A stretch of 64,000 nucleotides of DNA, taken from positions 372,001 through 436,000 of the forward strand of contig JASBNA010000026.1 of NCBI GenBank assembly GCA_038087015.1, written 5' to 3'. A program made the translations under genes and the position numbers. Shown piece by piece: positions 1 to 9,221 of the stretch. Below the pieces are notes generated by a model, which saw only the letters and a program-made list of their open reading frames with translations, was not told the DNA's origin and did no database searches. This DNA comes from Cerrena zonata (lineage: Eukaryota; Basidiomycota; Agaricomycetes; Polyporales; Cerrenaceae). Numbering within the stretch: position 1 is the stretch's first letter; each line of letters starts with the position of its first letter.

Positions 1-200
1 GCGCTTTTCACATGCCCAATAACCTCATTGACAGAATCTATAGTTGGCCATTCTGCATATGAGAATTCGACAGGAACTGGGAGGCGTCGGAGTGCATGCT
101 TCAGGTCTGAGAGCCACGAAACATGACCCTCAGTAGCAAGCCGGAAGGCCTCTTTAAGAGCACGAGTAGGTAGCACTGGCTCTTCCCGTAGGATGTACAG
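1..200 (-). pseudogene. C-terminal tail of the LINE reverse transcriptase, beyond the inserted transposon
   Basis: The complement is open in one frame across the whole stretch and reads LYILREEPVLPTRALKEAF and further. It continues in frame from the RT segment that ends at 1746 once the transposon and one CAG are removed. The arrangement, an 'LALGFLLYIL' helix followed by 'SWLSDL', matches the thumb/C-terminal region of fungal LINE RTs that I know. It runs off the left edge of the window. Confidence 0.75.
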
Positions 201-1742
201 TGCATCAGGAAAAACGGAAATGTCTAATTGGCATACATTAGTAGATAATTGGCGCAAATTATACAATTAGCACAATTAGACCAAATAGTTTAGCCGCTTC
301 CACATTAGCAGCATATTAGCAACTATTTACGACTAATTGGCTTTCATTAGAGCCTATCTATCGTTGCAATTAGAAGCTATGTATTCGCAGGTGCACAATA
401 ATAAGTTTCAATAAATATATTATTAATGGATTACGGTGATTATAACAAGTCTATAATGCTACAACTGACTGGCCCAAACAATCTAAATACATCTCCAATG
501 ATCTCTCAGTAGGTTGTTTACACCGTTTACATCGTTGCTAGCATACCTAGATTAGGAAGATAAAAGAGAACTGCGCTGCTTACTGGTTAAACTGAACAGT
601 ATCCGGGCTTGACTTGATACCAAAACTCGAGCGCTAAGTCCTCTAGTCATTGGAGGCTGTAACGTGACGGACCGAGTCTGAAAGGTGCCAAGTCCTGTTA
701 CAATGCATGTAAGAACACAATAATTACGAACAAGAAAGTACACATACCATCACGTTTCCAGTTGGAGTCGAATGAAAACACATAGGGGGTTTCCTGTAGC
801 CACCGTAGCCACGAATGCATCAACGTGATGACCTGGCATAAGTGCTTCCCGCAATATAAAATCGGCTTAGTTCGACTGTTAGATCGAAGCTAGTAGGTGA
901 TACGACCGTGACGTAGGGTGTCAGGAATGACATGTATTGCCCGCAGTAGTGGGTTTGCTGCCATAGTAATGCCAATGAGTAGAGTGTATCCCAAGGGGCC
1001 GAATGAAGGATAGCTTGTGGATAGTGACGAAATAAGCAATGCCAGTGTCATGAGTAGTAAGGTCTTGCTTCTAAGAGTTTGATGATGTTGGACTGAGAGA
1101 CCCGTTATAGATTCAATCTTGCAGAGTAGCTCAGTGAGATAGAGGTCAGAATGAAGAAATGCGAAGTACACGTCGCCAGCTTGAACATTGTGACGCGCGT
1201 GTGAGATTGTCACAGTCACGAACTCGAACCATTGCTGTCGTTCAAGGTGTCAACATTGTTGAGTTATTTTCTGGATCCTAACTAGTTGAATGTGTACTCC
1301 ACTCCCACATACTCGCTACCATTACTTTGGCCGCCGCGTCGATAATGAGTGTTGAGACAACCGGCTATGGGTACGTTGTCTTCACCTGCTCTTGGCGTGT
1401 TCACGTTGCGGCAAGAGTAACGATGCTGGACAGAGAATGCATGGCAATCCCAAGGTAGAGAGTATCCTACTTAAATTATCTGTACTGATACAAGACTCCT
1501 TCTCTAAACTCATTTTCACAATTCTTACTGAATTTGACGGGAGCGACCACAGCAAACCCTATGCTTTATCATACATAAATATGTAGTTTCTCTCTATAAC
1601 ATGTTGAGTAGCTAAAGTAATACTAATTATCAGCCGATTAGACATCTCACAAGTAAATTAGCACGATTAGACAGATATTTGCACAAATAGAACAATTAGT
1701 AGATAAATGACGGAAAATTAGATATCTGAGTTTTTCCTGATG
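201..1742. mobile_element. 1.54 kb TIR DNA transposon nested in the LINE reverse transcriptase
   Basis: The ends are inverted: TGCATCAGGAAAAAC at 201-215 matches the complement of 1730-1744. A 3 bp CAG duplication at 198-200 and 1743-1745 flanks it. Excision with one CAG restores an uninterrupted LINE reading frame across the junction. Both subterminal regions (about 220-360 and 1610-1725) carry many copies of CTAATT/AATTAG in AT-rich DNA, as seen in CACTA, hAT and Mutator ends. No transposase is visible, so it appears non-autonomous. A 3 bp duplication with dense subterminal repeats fits a CACTA-like element best, but the termini are not canonical CACTA and the superfamily is unassigned. Confidence 0.75.
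890..1219 (-). CDS. Unrecognised membrane-protein-like reading frame inside the 1.54 kb transposon
   Basis: An open frame of about 109 codons starts at a GTG; no upstream ATG is apparent. It has two hydrophobic stretches, around residues 52-68 and 75-92, that could be membrane segments, and a basic C-terminus. I do not recognise a family. It lies in the middle of a transposon that otherwise has no coding capacity, so it may be a captured fragment of a host gene, or chance. Confidence 0.25.
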   Translation of the reverse strand: MTVTISHARHNVQAGDVYFAFLHSDLYLTELLCKIESITGLSVQHHQTLRSKTLLLMTLALLISSLSTSYPSFGPLGYTLLIGITMAANPLLRAIHVIPDTLRHGRITY

Positions 1743-1745
1743 CAG

Positions 1746-3985
1746 GAGGAATCCAAGTGCCAGTTGGGCACGTCGGAATCGAAGGGGTGTGATTCCGGTT
1801 TCAGTGTAGAGTGGAGCTAACATGGAGCGACGGCTAATGTGAAGCATCCTTCGCAAGAATCTGGTCTGGATCTCGACCAGTCCATTGACAAGCAGTGCAC
1901 TCTCATCCAAGACGACCTCACATCCATAGGTGAGATGTGGGTCAACACGGGCCAGGTATAGAGTGCGAGCAGCGGCCGTTGGGAGATCACCGAGACGCTT
2001 CTCCAGACCCAGGACCATCCCTGCAATTGCTTTGGCTGTCTTCGCTTTCTGCGTGTAGTGACCATCATAGATCGAAGCGGTCGTTGATCCGTGGTGTATA
2101 CCTACATACGTATAGGCAGAGGTAACCTCGAGTTTCCTAGCTCCAATGTAGAGTGCCGGTGGATCACATTGAGACCCGGAGAAATTGAACGTGACGATGA
2201 GCGATTTGATGAGATTAATCTGCATGAAGTTATTTTTGCACCAGTAGAAGAGAGCATTGAGCTTCTCTTGCAGCGACTGTATAATTAGAGCCCAACCCGC
2301 CAGATCATCGGCCTGTTCTGTATGCGATACAACCACACCATCCATAACCACATCGGATGTAGCTTCAGGAAAGGTGAGATCAGCAAGGAACAGGTTCCAC
2401 AATTGTGGGGATGCAGGGTCGCCAGTAAGTATACCTGCAAATGCTGAGAAACTGGCCGAGAACTCGTCGCCGAGACGGACAACATAATTCAGCCGTTTGT
2501 ATAGCATACGCAGCCAGTCAATCAAAGGTCCTGATACACCATAACCGGCCAGTTTCATCCAGAGCGTAGGTTGGTCTACTGATGGGAATGCGTTTTTAAG
2601 ATCAATGAAGGCGACGTAGAGTATATTCTTCTTTGATCGTGCATGGTCGATAGCTGTACGTAACACGAAGGCATTATTTGCAGTGTGGTGTTTGGGACGG
2701 AAGCCATTCTGGGTATCGGGGATAACCTTCGTCATGTCCACCCACTCCCGTAGCCTTCGGTCGATGAGCAGTGTGAGCGTCTTCACCAGACAGCTCTCAA
2801 GACCAATTGTGCGATAGTTATTTGCATCACGTAAGGCTGCACCCTTCAGCTTCTTCTTTGGCATCGCAGCCAGGATGGTGGTAAGCCATGAGGTAGGAGT
2901 GTCAAGACGATCGACACAGGTATTGAACAGGTCGACAAGGTCTTCGTTAGGGATCAGAAGTACTCTGTCGTAACCTATCTTATCTATACCCACAGCAGAT
3001 TTGACCGCATGTTTCCGGAGGTGATCGTTTGCACGAATAATTTCAGCCCCAGTGAATGGACGGCTAAAGTAGCCTTCCACTGTTGAGTCGACGGTGGTAG
3101 AGGGTTGCTCATTCGAAGGCAAGTGATTCAGTTTGTATGTCAAAGCATCAAACTCATCAGGTAAAGTTGCCGGAGGGTTCATACGCTCTTTAAATACATC
3201 CTTGAGGTCGTCAATGTTGACCATGGGTGTGCGTGCGCGTGTCTGTTCGAGATCACTACATACGCGCCAGAACTGAGAATCCGTTTCACATGCCAGTAGA
3301 CGTTGCAGGCTTGCATGCCGAGTCTCCGCTAGTGTACATGGGGTTTCAGCCTCAGACAGGATGACCTCTGGTACTGGCACCGGTAGAGCTCGCCGAAGGG
3401 TGGTATGTACTTTTACCCGGTCTGCAATCTCCACCTCACCCAGCAGCAGGCCCCAGTGATCTGGAATAGCGACCTCATTGCCAGGTGGGTCGACGTACGG
3501 TAGAAGGGCTCCATCGCGGGCACTCTGGTCTGCCTTGTCATGTAGTGGATGGTCAATGTGGCCTTTAATCCAGTAGAAAGAGACAGCCGCCGGACGAGCC
3601 TTCAACAGGTTGCAGATGTCTCGTAACATGTCACCATTTGTGCATGTCCAACCTAACGCTTCGTTCCTAGGCATACATATGCAGATAGAATTAATTGCAT
3701 ATTCGGAGTCCGACCATACGCGTAGCGATCTCCTCGGTGGCGCCTCGAAAATGGTGATTAGGATAGCCAGTAGCTCCCCTCTGTTATTCGTCTGTGCCCC
3801 ATACACACGGCAGCTTCTGTTGAGCTCGTGGTGCTCGCCCCAGTATGTACCAGCCCCTGCGACCGCTTTGGACGTCCCTTGATGGAGACAGGATCCATCA
3901 ACATACACCGACCTCGGTTCGGACTCTGCGTATACTGGTCCATACAGTGTCCGACAAAGGTCCTGTGGGGAATATATGGGTAATA
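1746..3985 (-). pseudogene. LINE ORF2 part: RNase H followed by reverse transcriptase
   Basis: The first about 130 codons form an RNase H fold with the acidic residues in order: YVDGS, NNRGEL, WSDSEYA and a final HDKADQSARDG segment. A linker of about 170 residues follows, then a LINE-type RT with the fingers/palm motif GFRPKHHTANNAF, VAFIDLKNAFPSV (motif A), GILTGDPASPQLWN (motif B) and EQADDLAGWAL, in which the usual F/YADD is QADD. This part has no internal stop. It begins at the MITE boundary, not at a true start codon, and ends where the 1.54 kb transposon interrupts it. The enzyme would have copied LINE RNA at nicked chromosomal DNA; this copy cannot make it intact. Confidence 0.88.
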
Positions 3986-3987
3986 TA

Positions 3988-4617
3988 CTGTCCTAAAATT
4001 ATGGCCTTCCGCGGTATGTATTGAGCTCGCGCGCGGTAAGTGAGCTGGAAATTCCGCGCTAAGTTGTGGTCCACTCAACAACTTTACGTGAAGTGGAGGC
4101 TGATTGTATGCCGAGTCAGTTTTCTGCGACAACATGTTGCACATTTCTCATCAAACATCTATTTTAGGGCTCCAAACTAATCACCATATCTCATGCATGA
4201 TATCTCAATCTCAGCTAATTTGATATCCATGTTTCCTCTTCTGACTTGCTTTCATTATTCATGGGCCTCAGGGCTAATGGGATCACCTACGAGACTACAA
4301 ATTTGGGGAAGAATAATGAAATATTATATTATCCCTTGCTCGCTAATATGATGCCTTGTATGAACCTTTGCCTCATATTCATAAGGCTGCCAATGCAAGA
4401 GAAACCAAAGCTTAACTACTTAGTATGTTAATGCAACGTTCAGATAACTGTCAATCCGTTTGGCGGGAATGTCGAGAGAAATATTGCTGTGTGCAGCAAC
4501 TGTCTTCAACAGAGCGCGGAAATTTCTTGGACACTGCGCGGAAAGTGCCATGAACACTCAACTTACCGCGAAACCACTCAATTCTGGTACTTACCGCGGA
4601 AAATAATTTTGGGACAC
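3988..4617. mobile_element. 630 bp TA-flanked MITE inserted between LINE endonuclease and RNase H
   Basis: TA at 3986-3987 and 4618-4619 flank imperfect terminal inverted repeats of about 35-40 bp. The left end reads CTGTCCTAAAATTATGG and the right complement GTGTCCCAAAATTATTT; both continue with TTCCGCGGTA. Several further TACCGCG/TTCCGCG motifs lie inside. There is no coding capacity. A TA duplication indicates mobilisation by a Tc1/mariner/pogo-type transposase. Removing the element and one TA makes the endonuclease frame run straight into RNase H. Confidence 0.8.
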
Positions 4618-4619
4618 TA

Positions 4620-5590
4620 TATAGCCCATAGGAATAGGCCTTTTTCAAAATCATGTCCAGTTGGCGGTCAATGGCATTTTTGGGCAGTGTAGGCGGGCGT
4701 CGTCGTGTCGTGCAACCCTCATCAGTCATCGGCGGGGCCATAGTGTTACTCACAATTGCAATCGACACTGCAATTGGAACATGATCCGAGAGCTCATGTG
4801 GGTACTCTGTCTCATCGAGGATGTGAAAACATGTCAATATGTTATCCTCCAATAGACATTCATCCACAATAGCGTAGTCGATAACCGTCTCTCCCAGGGC
4901 CTGAAGAGAGGTATATCTATCCAGAGACTCCGTAGTCTGCACCTCTGTGCCATTTACAATGGCAAGGTCGAAGGTGGCGCAAACATCGAGTATGTCGTTT
5001 GCATAGCGGCCGCTGTCTCTACCGTCATCAGGAGAGTACCGTGGCCAGCAGTATGGTTTAGCTGTCCTAATCTGCGTTCTCGCATTTAGATCGCCCATGA
5101 CCAGTGTATAGCAGTGGTCGACGGTGGCACAGTGGGTAATAACCTCAAGAAAATCATCAGAGGGTAAGGTCGCATGATTTATCAATGATGGAGATGTTTG
5201 CGGTGGGAAGTATGCATTTACGAGAAGTAGATTACCGAGCTCTATGACCACTATGTCACGAGTGGACAAGTCCAGTCGTTCCTTAACATAGTAGAGATCT
5301 TTGTAGATTGTGATTACACCGCCGCCGGAGTGGGACAGTGAGTTTGATAGTGGACGACTAGCTGCTATACACTGATAGCCAACGGGCAGGTGTAACAGGT
5401 CTTCCTCTTCCGGCAGTAAGTGGCTCTCTTGAATCATAATCACATCCCTTTGCGAGAGAAGCGTTCGAAACGACTCTAGTTCACATTTCAGGCGAAGGTT
5501 ACCATGTACATTCCACGAGCACACTGCGAGCTCAAGTGGAATACAATCACTGACAAATCTATTCAGGGAATGACAAAACGAGAATATACA
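4620..5590 (-). pseudogene. LINE endonuclease domain (exonuclease-endonuclease-phosphatase fold)
   Basis: The frame opens with SLNRFVSD and then CSWNVHGNLR (the N of the EEP fold). IQESHLL (catalytic E), VMGDLNARTQ (GDxN), YAIVDE and the terminal ELSDHVPI (SDH) follow in the family order. These residues nick target DNA for LINE integration. After the SDH motif about 50 codons lead to the MITE at 4617. No ATG precedes the domain. The upstream ORF ends at 5601 in another frame, so translation would need reinitiation or frameshifting, or the 5' end is mutated. Confidence 0.85.
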
Positions 5591-5600
5591 TAGTTATAGC

Positions 5601-6014
5601 CTACGTTGGCATGTGAGCGACAACACTCTCAGGAGCAGCCAGGTTGTTGTTCCAGGTATCCACAAAGCGCTGAGCTTGGGCACGGGTACCATATCGGATC
5701 TTCAGATAGTCTGCATCGCCTGAGTTCCGTGCAGGACCTAAGTAGCCTGAGAGTAGGGCGGGTTCATCTGCGAACAGCGGAGCGGTCAGGGTATCAAGTT
5801 CCAAGGCATAGTTGTATTGGTCCCAACGCATACGTCCGAGTAAAGCATAGTTGTAGACTAGGGAATTGTGTCCATCCGAGTCCACGAAAAGAGGGCGTGC
5901 CCGTCCATCAGCTTTCGTATGTGTTACATCGTCGAAATATTGAATCCACGACGTCTGTCCACCCTTTCTCATCTTGTCCATGAGTGCACTCCCTATGAAT
6001 TGGCTCTCCGGCAT
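5601..6014 (-). CDS. Short ORF upstream of the LINE endonuclease (ORF1-like, unrecognised)
   Basis: A 137-codon ATG-initiated frame ends 77 bp before the first residues of the endonuclease domain. It is rich in aromatic residues (WIQYFDD, YNYALLGRMRWDQYNYAL) and ends NNNLAAPESVVAHMPT. I see no zinc knuckle or coiled coil, so identification as LINE ORF1 rests on position only. It also borders the pogo-type transposase remnant and could belong to that element or to the junction. Confidence 0.4.
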   Translation of the reverse strand: MPESQFIGSALMDKMRKGGQTSWIQYFDDVTHTKADGRARPLFVDSDGHNSLVYNYALLGRMRWDQYNYALELDTLTAPLFADEPALLSGYLGPARNSGDADYLKIRYGTRAQAQRFVDTWNNNLAAPESVVAHMPT

Positions 6015-6024
6015 CTTCAGTCAG

Positions 6025-6553
6025 AAGGGACACTTCCATCTAGTCGTAATAGTCTGTGCTGGTGTGAGGGTTAACTGCCCGTCCTATCTAGCGGCCGTGA
6101 ATAGCAGTAAGTAGTTAGGCGATCGGAGTATTTTTTCGATAAAGCGGTCCACTTTCTGCTAATACCGGAACAATCGAGCAAGGATTTCATTTACACTTTC
6201 ATCTAGTCGCCTATGGCTGAGAGGGAATCCTCGAGAGGCAGTTTCGACTGCAAACTCGATCACCACATCAGTCTCTTCTTTAGTCAACCAAGCCTTTGTT
6301 TCGTTGAAGTGTTGGATAGACTGTTTCCCGGTAGCGTGTCTTTAAACAATATTAAAGGATAGTGATACTTTAACTCCTGTAGATCTCAGATATCCCACTT
6401 CAATGTCCCTGCGGACTGTACGGACACCTCGTCTCTCCTCCGGCTTAAAAGTTCTTCTCAATGGGCGCCGTTAAAGGCTTCTTGCTGCGCCCGTAAAAGT
6501 TCCGCCGTCTCCTTTTGCTTCTTCTTGGTATCAGATTGTGTACGTCCAGGCAT
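6025..6553 (-). pseudogene. Remnant of a pogo/Tc1-type transposase N-terminal half (CENP-B-type HTH)
   Basis: From an ATG at 6553 the frame begins MPGRTQSDTKKKQKE, then breaks. Further down, after stops and shifts, one segment reads QSIQHFNETKAWLTKEE, then a helix ending in SRGFPLSHRRL, and QKVDRFIEK. A third frame gives AVNPHTSTDYYD. Together these match the SIQEFN / WLTPEEE / RGFPLTHRR / RAVNPxT order of fungal HTH-CENPB transposases. At least two in-frame stops and two frameshifts separate the parts, so it is dead. A catalytic DDE domain was not found. Confidence 0.6.
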
Positions 6554-8938
6554 AGTAGTTGAATGTTTGCTGTTCTCTTTCGAGTTGCTTTTGCAAGACA
6601 CCACCGCCTACTGGTTGAAAACTGTACCTAACTTTGATAGCCTGAGCACACAATATGCCTCTCAATTTGACCGGTTGAGATGTGTGACAAAAACAGCTCT
6701 ACTGATATGTTATGAAGACATATACTTAGCTGCTTATAATGATATTTCCGGTGACATAAAGATTCACTTTAAAGACTTCCCGGGCCCGAACGTCTCACTT
6801 TTCGCCTGTTCGCCCATATTTTCTGGATTGTGTATTCGGAACTGTACCCAGAGAGCTTGGAGTCAGTCAAATGAAGGCTAGATATGGTAGCTATTGTAAA
6901 TTTGGGGCCGGAAGGACCAGGCGACAGGATCTCAGACTGGGGTGTATCAAGAGCCCAGGGGGCGTTCAGTCGCTCAAGCGCTAAATTCAACCTATAGCTA
7001 CATATGTGGTCACGGTGGTGCTTTGCACTCGGGGTCCTACTGATGGAGGTTTTTGCACCCTTTCGACGGAAATCAGGTATGTGCCATCTCAATGGACCTC
7101 AGAGACACTATAGTTCATACCAATGTACGTATTTCTATACCTAAACATGCCCTTTTCCCGGCATAAAAGTCAGGAGAGATGTAGAAAGTTGAATACCAAT
7201 ACAGCCCCCTATAGGCGCTGGCTTGACCTGAGGATTGTCAATGAGCCACAGTCGAAGAGATCAGATCCGGGATTATAGCGTTCGATGGTCCCATATCTAA
7301 TCGCACCTGTCTCTTGATCCAAGCCGCTACTATTACTAAGCGGAGTGGTGGTATGTGCATCTGCACTCGGGGTCCTGGCAGCGAACTTTTAGATGATGGA
7401 CACAAAATATTTCAGACTGGACGCCCCCCCGCAAGAGCCAGAGGTATATCAAGGACCTGTCCTATATTGTACCACTTCCAGTAGATAATGCCTGATCTTT
7501 CCTGATCTTGAGCATTTCATGGTACACTAAACTCCACAAATAAACAGATCTGATCCACTTTGAATGTGATAACAGGAATATAGTGGCTATAGGAATAGGA
7601 CAGACAAATACAGTGAGCAAAGCAGACCGAAGAAATGGACTGTAATCGAAAATAGCCTCTCACTATCACCACAAATTTTGAATGTGTATATACACCCTTC
7701 ACAATCATCTCAATGTCAAGTTATTAAATCATACCGATGTCGAGAGATACCAGAATCAGCTGAGCCAGGTTGTCTGAATTGAGGGTACCATACTAACATG
7801 ACAGTAACATGCCCACCAACTACCGCTTTTTAATCATGATGATACCAAAGTCAAAGCCTATATTGCTAGGAGCATGTCAATGAAAATCCTTATAAAGGCA
7901 CATAATAAGCATACGGTGAGTCACTGCACATACACGACATCTGTTGTCTGGACGATTGAGTCTGTAGACGATGAGTAATAGAGCCCGTAGCTACAGCGAG
8001 GAGCCTAGAATAAGAAAGTGATGCATGGAATGTACTGGAACAGACACACTGGTTGCTTGGCTATGGGATGAAAATTCTCTAAGGAGCGTGAAATAGTTCC
8101 TTCGTGGACAGGCCACAAGGACGTTCCCAGGAGCGGGTTGATGACTTGATACAGAGATGTGAGCAGAATGTTGACCATTGCCTCGATCGGACTCCATAGT
8201 TAGAGCAAAGTCAGAGCAGTTAATCAGTCGCGAAAGATGATGTAGATAACGTGACAATACATACAATGAGTTTCAAGAAAGCTCCAAAAAATGAGAGTAG
8301 AAAGGCGCGTCCTGCAGCTGAGGAGGGCATCTACAAGGACATGACGACACATACCGAGGCGACAATACTATTGGGAATTAAATTGCTGACGGGAGACACC
8401 GGTAATGGACACGCAACCAAGTAAAGGGACGTTCGTCGGAGTCCGTCGTGGAGACTCGAAGATGGGGAGACGACAGACCAGCGACGACGTTGATGCGTTG
8501 GACGGTATCGAACGTTGTTCTCCACGATAGAGATGGAAATCATTCTTGCAGCTAGAAACCACTGAGAGGAAACGACTCGAAGTATCGAGGAGCTTCCGAC
8601 AGAGGGCCTTACACTGGCAGAAATTAGTGTATCATGATGCTCCGAGTCAGCTACAACCCAGGATGAAGTTGTTCACCCGAGGCTGAGTGGTGTCCAGCGG
8701 AGTCTGAACCTAGACGCCCCTGTAGAGGCGCGCCGATTCAGTGCCGATTCCCGCGCGTTGCGCCAACGACCTCAAATTTCGAACACGAAATATCTTCGTC
8801 TACTTGCCTCAGGCCTCAGGCCTCAGGCTTTTGTAATTTATTGAGCTCACTTCCCCGCACAGAAATACAGAATAGGAGCACTTTGACTATACCTTTTTGT
8901 CGACGCCCTCGTCAACGACCAGAACATCAATGACTCAC
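6554..8938. other. Non-coding stretch, no gene recognised
   Basis: Only short frames occur on both strands, with no family resemblance. The phrase TGCACTCGGGGTCCT appears at about 7027 and 7365, hinting at degenerate repeats. At 8811-8829 the heptamer CCTCAGG is repeated in tandem. The part next to 8939 may contain sequence belonging to the copia element downstream of its LTR. Confidence 0.5.
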
Positions 8939-9214
8939 TGTTGAAGTAGAGAATGCGATAGGATTACGGGGATGAGACGATACAGTTAGTCGCTCTCATC
9001 ACTGGTATTTATACATGTGCGGGATCAAGTCAAATGTACTATCAGTCAAAATGGACGGAACACGGAAACAGTGAAATTAGCCCTATAGGCAAGTGAAACA
9101 GGGGAAGAAGTGGTGAACAAAGAAAACGGGGTAGGTCAAAGGATATTATAGTCAAATGGTAAGATCCGGGATAGTCAAAGTATCGACACGCGAGATGCGC
9201 ATCGATTCACAACA
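8939..9214 (-). repeat. Probable 3' LTR of the copia element
   Basis: Directly after the polyprotein frame (minus strand) lies the purine run GAGGGGGAG, a polypurine-tract-like primer. TGTTGTGAATCG then starts at 9214. A TATA-like TGTATAAATACC sits at about 9005-9016, where an LTR promoter should be. I place the far end at TG 8939-8940 (complement TTCAACA), giving TGTT...AACA over 276 bp. The outer border is uncertain because no second copy was found for comparison. Confidence 0.5.
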
Positions 9215-9221
9215 CTCCCCC

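Larger units (their letters stand above)
1..6014 (-). mobile_element. Degenerate non-LTR retrotransposon (LINE), interrupted by two DNA elements and cut by the window edge
   Basis: Read on the minus strand, the element holds a short upstream ORF (6014-5601), an apurinic-type endonuclease domain (about 5590-4620), an RNase H domain and a reverse transcriptase (3985-1746). The RT C-terminal tail continues at 200-1. Two DNA elements (3988-4617 and 201-1742) interrupt it. Removing each with one copy of its target duplication rejoins the coding frame exactly, so both landed in an originally continuous ORF2. No LTRs are present. The 3' end lies outside the window. RNase H placed before the RT differs from the usual LINE order (endonuclease, RT, RNase H). 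Confidence 0.88.

Noticed and set aside
5601..6014. DGHNS in the small ORF as a pogo DDE-domain motif
   Set aside because: The surrounding residues do not follow the DDE pattern and no second acidic motif follows; similarity is limited to five residues.
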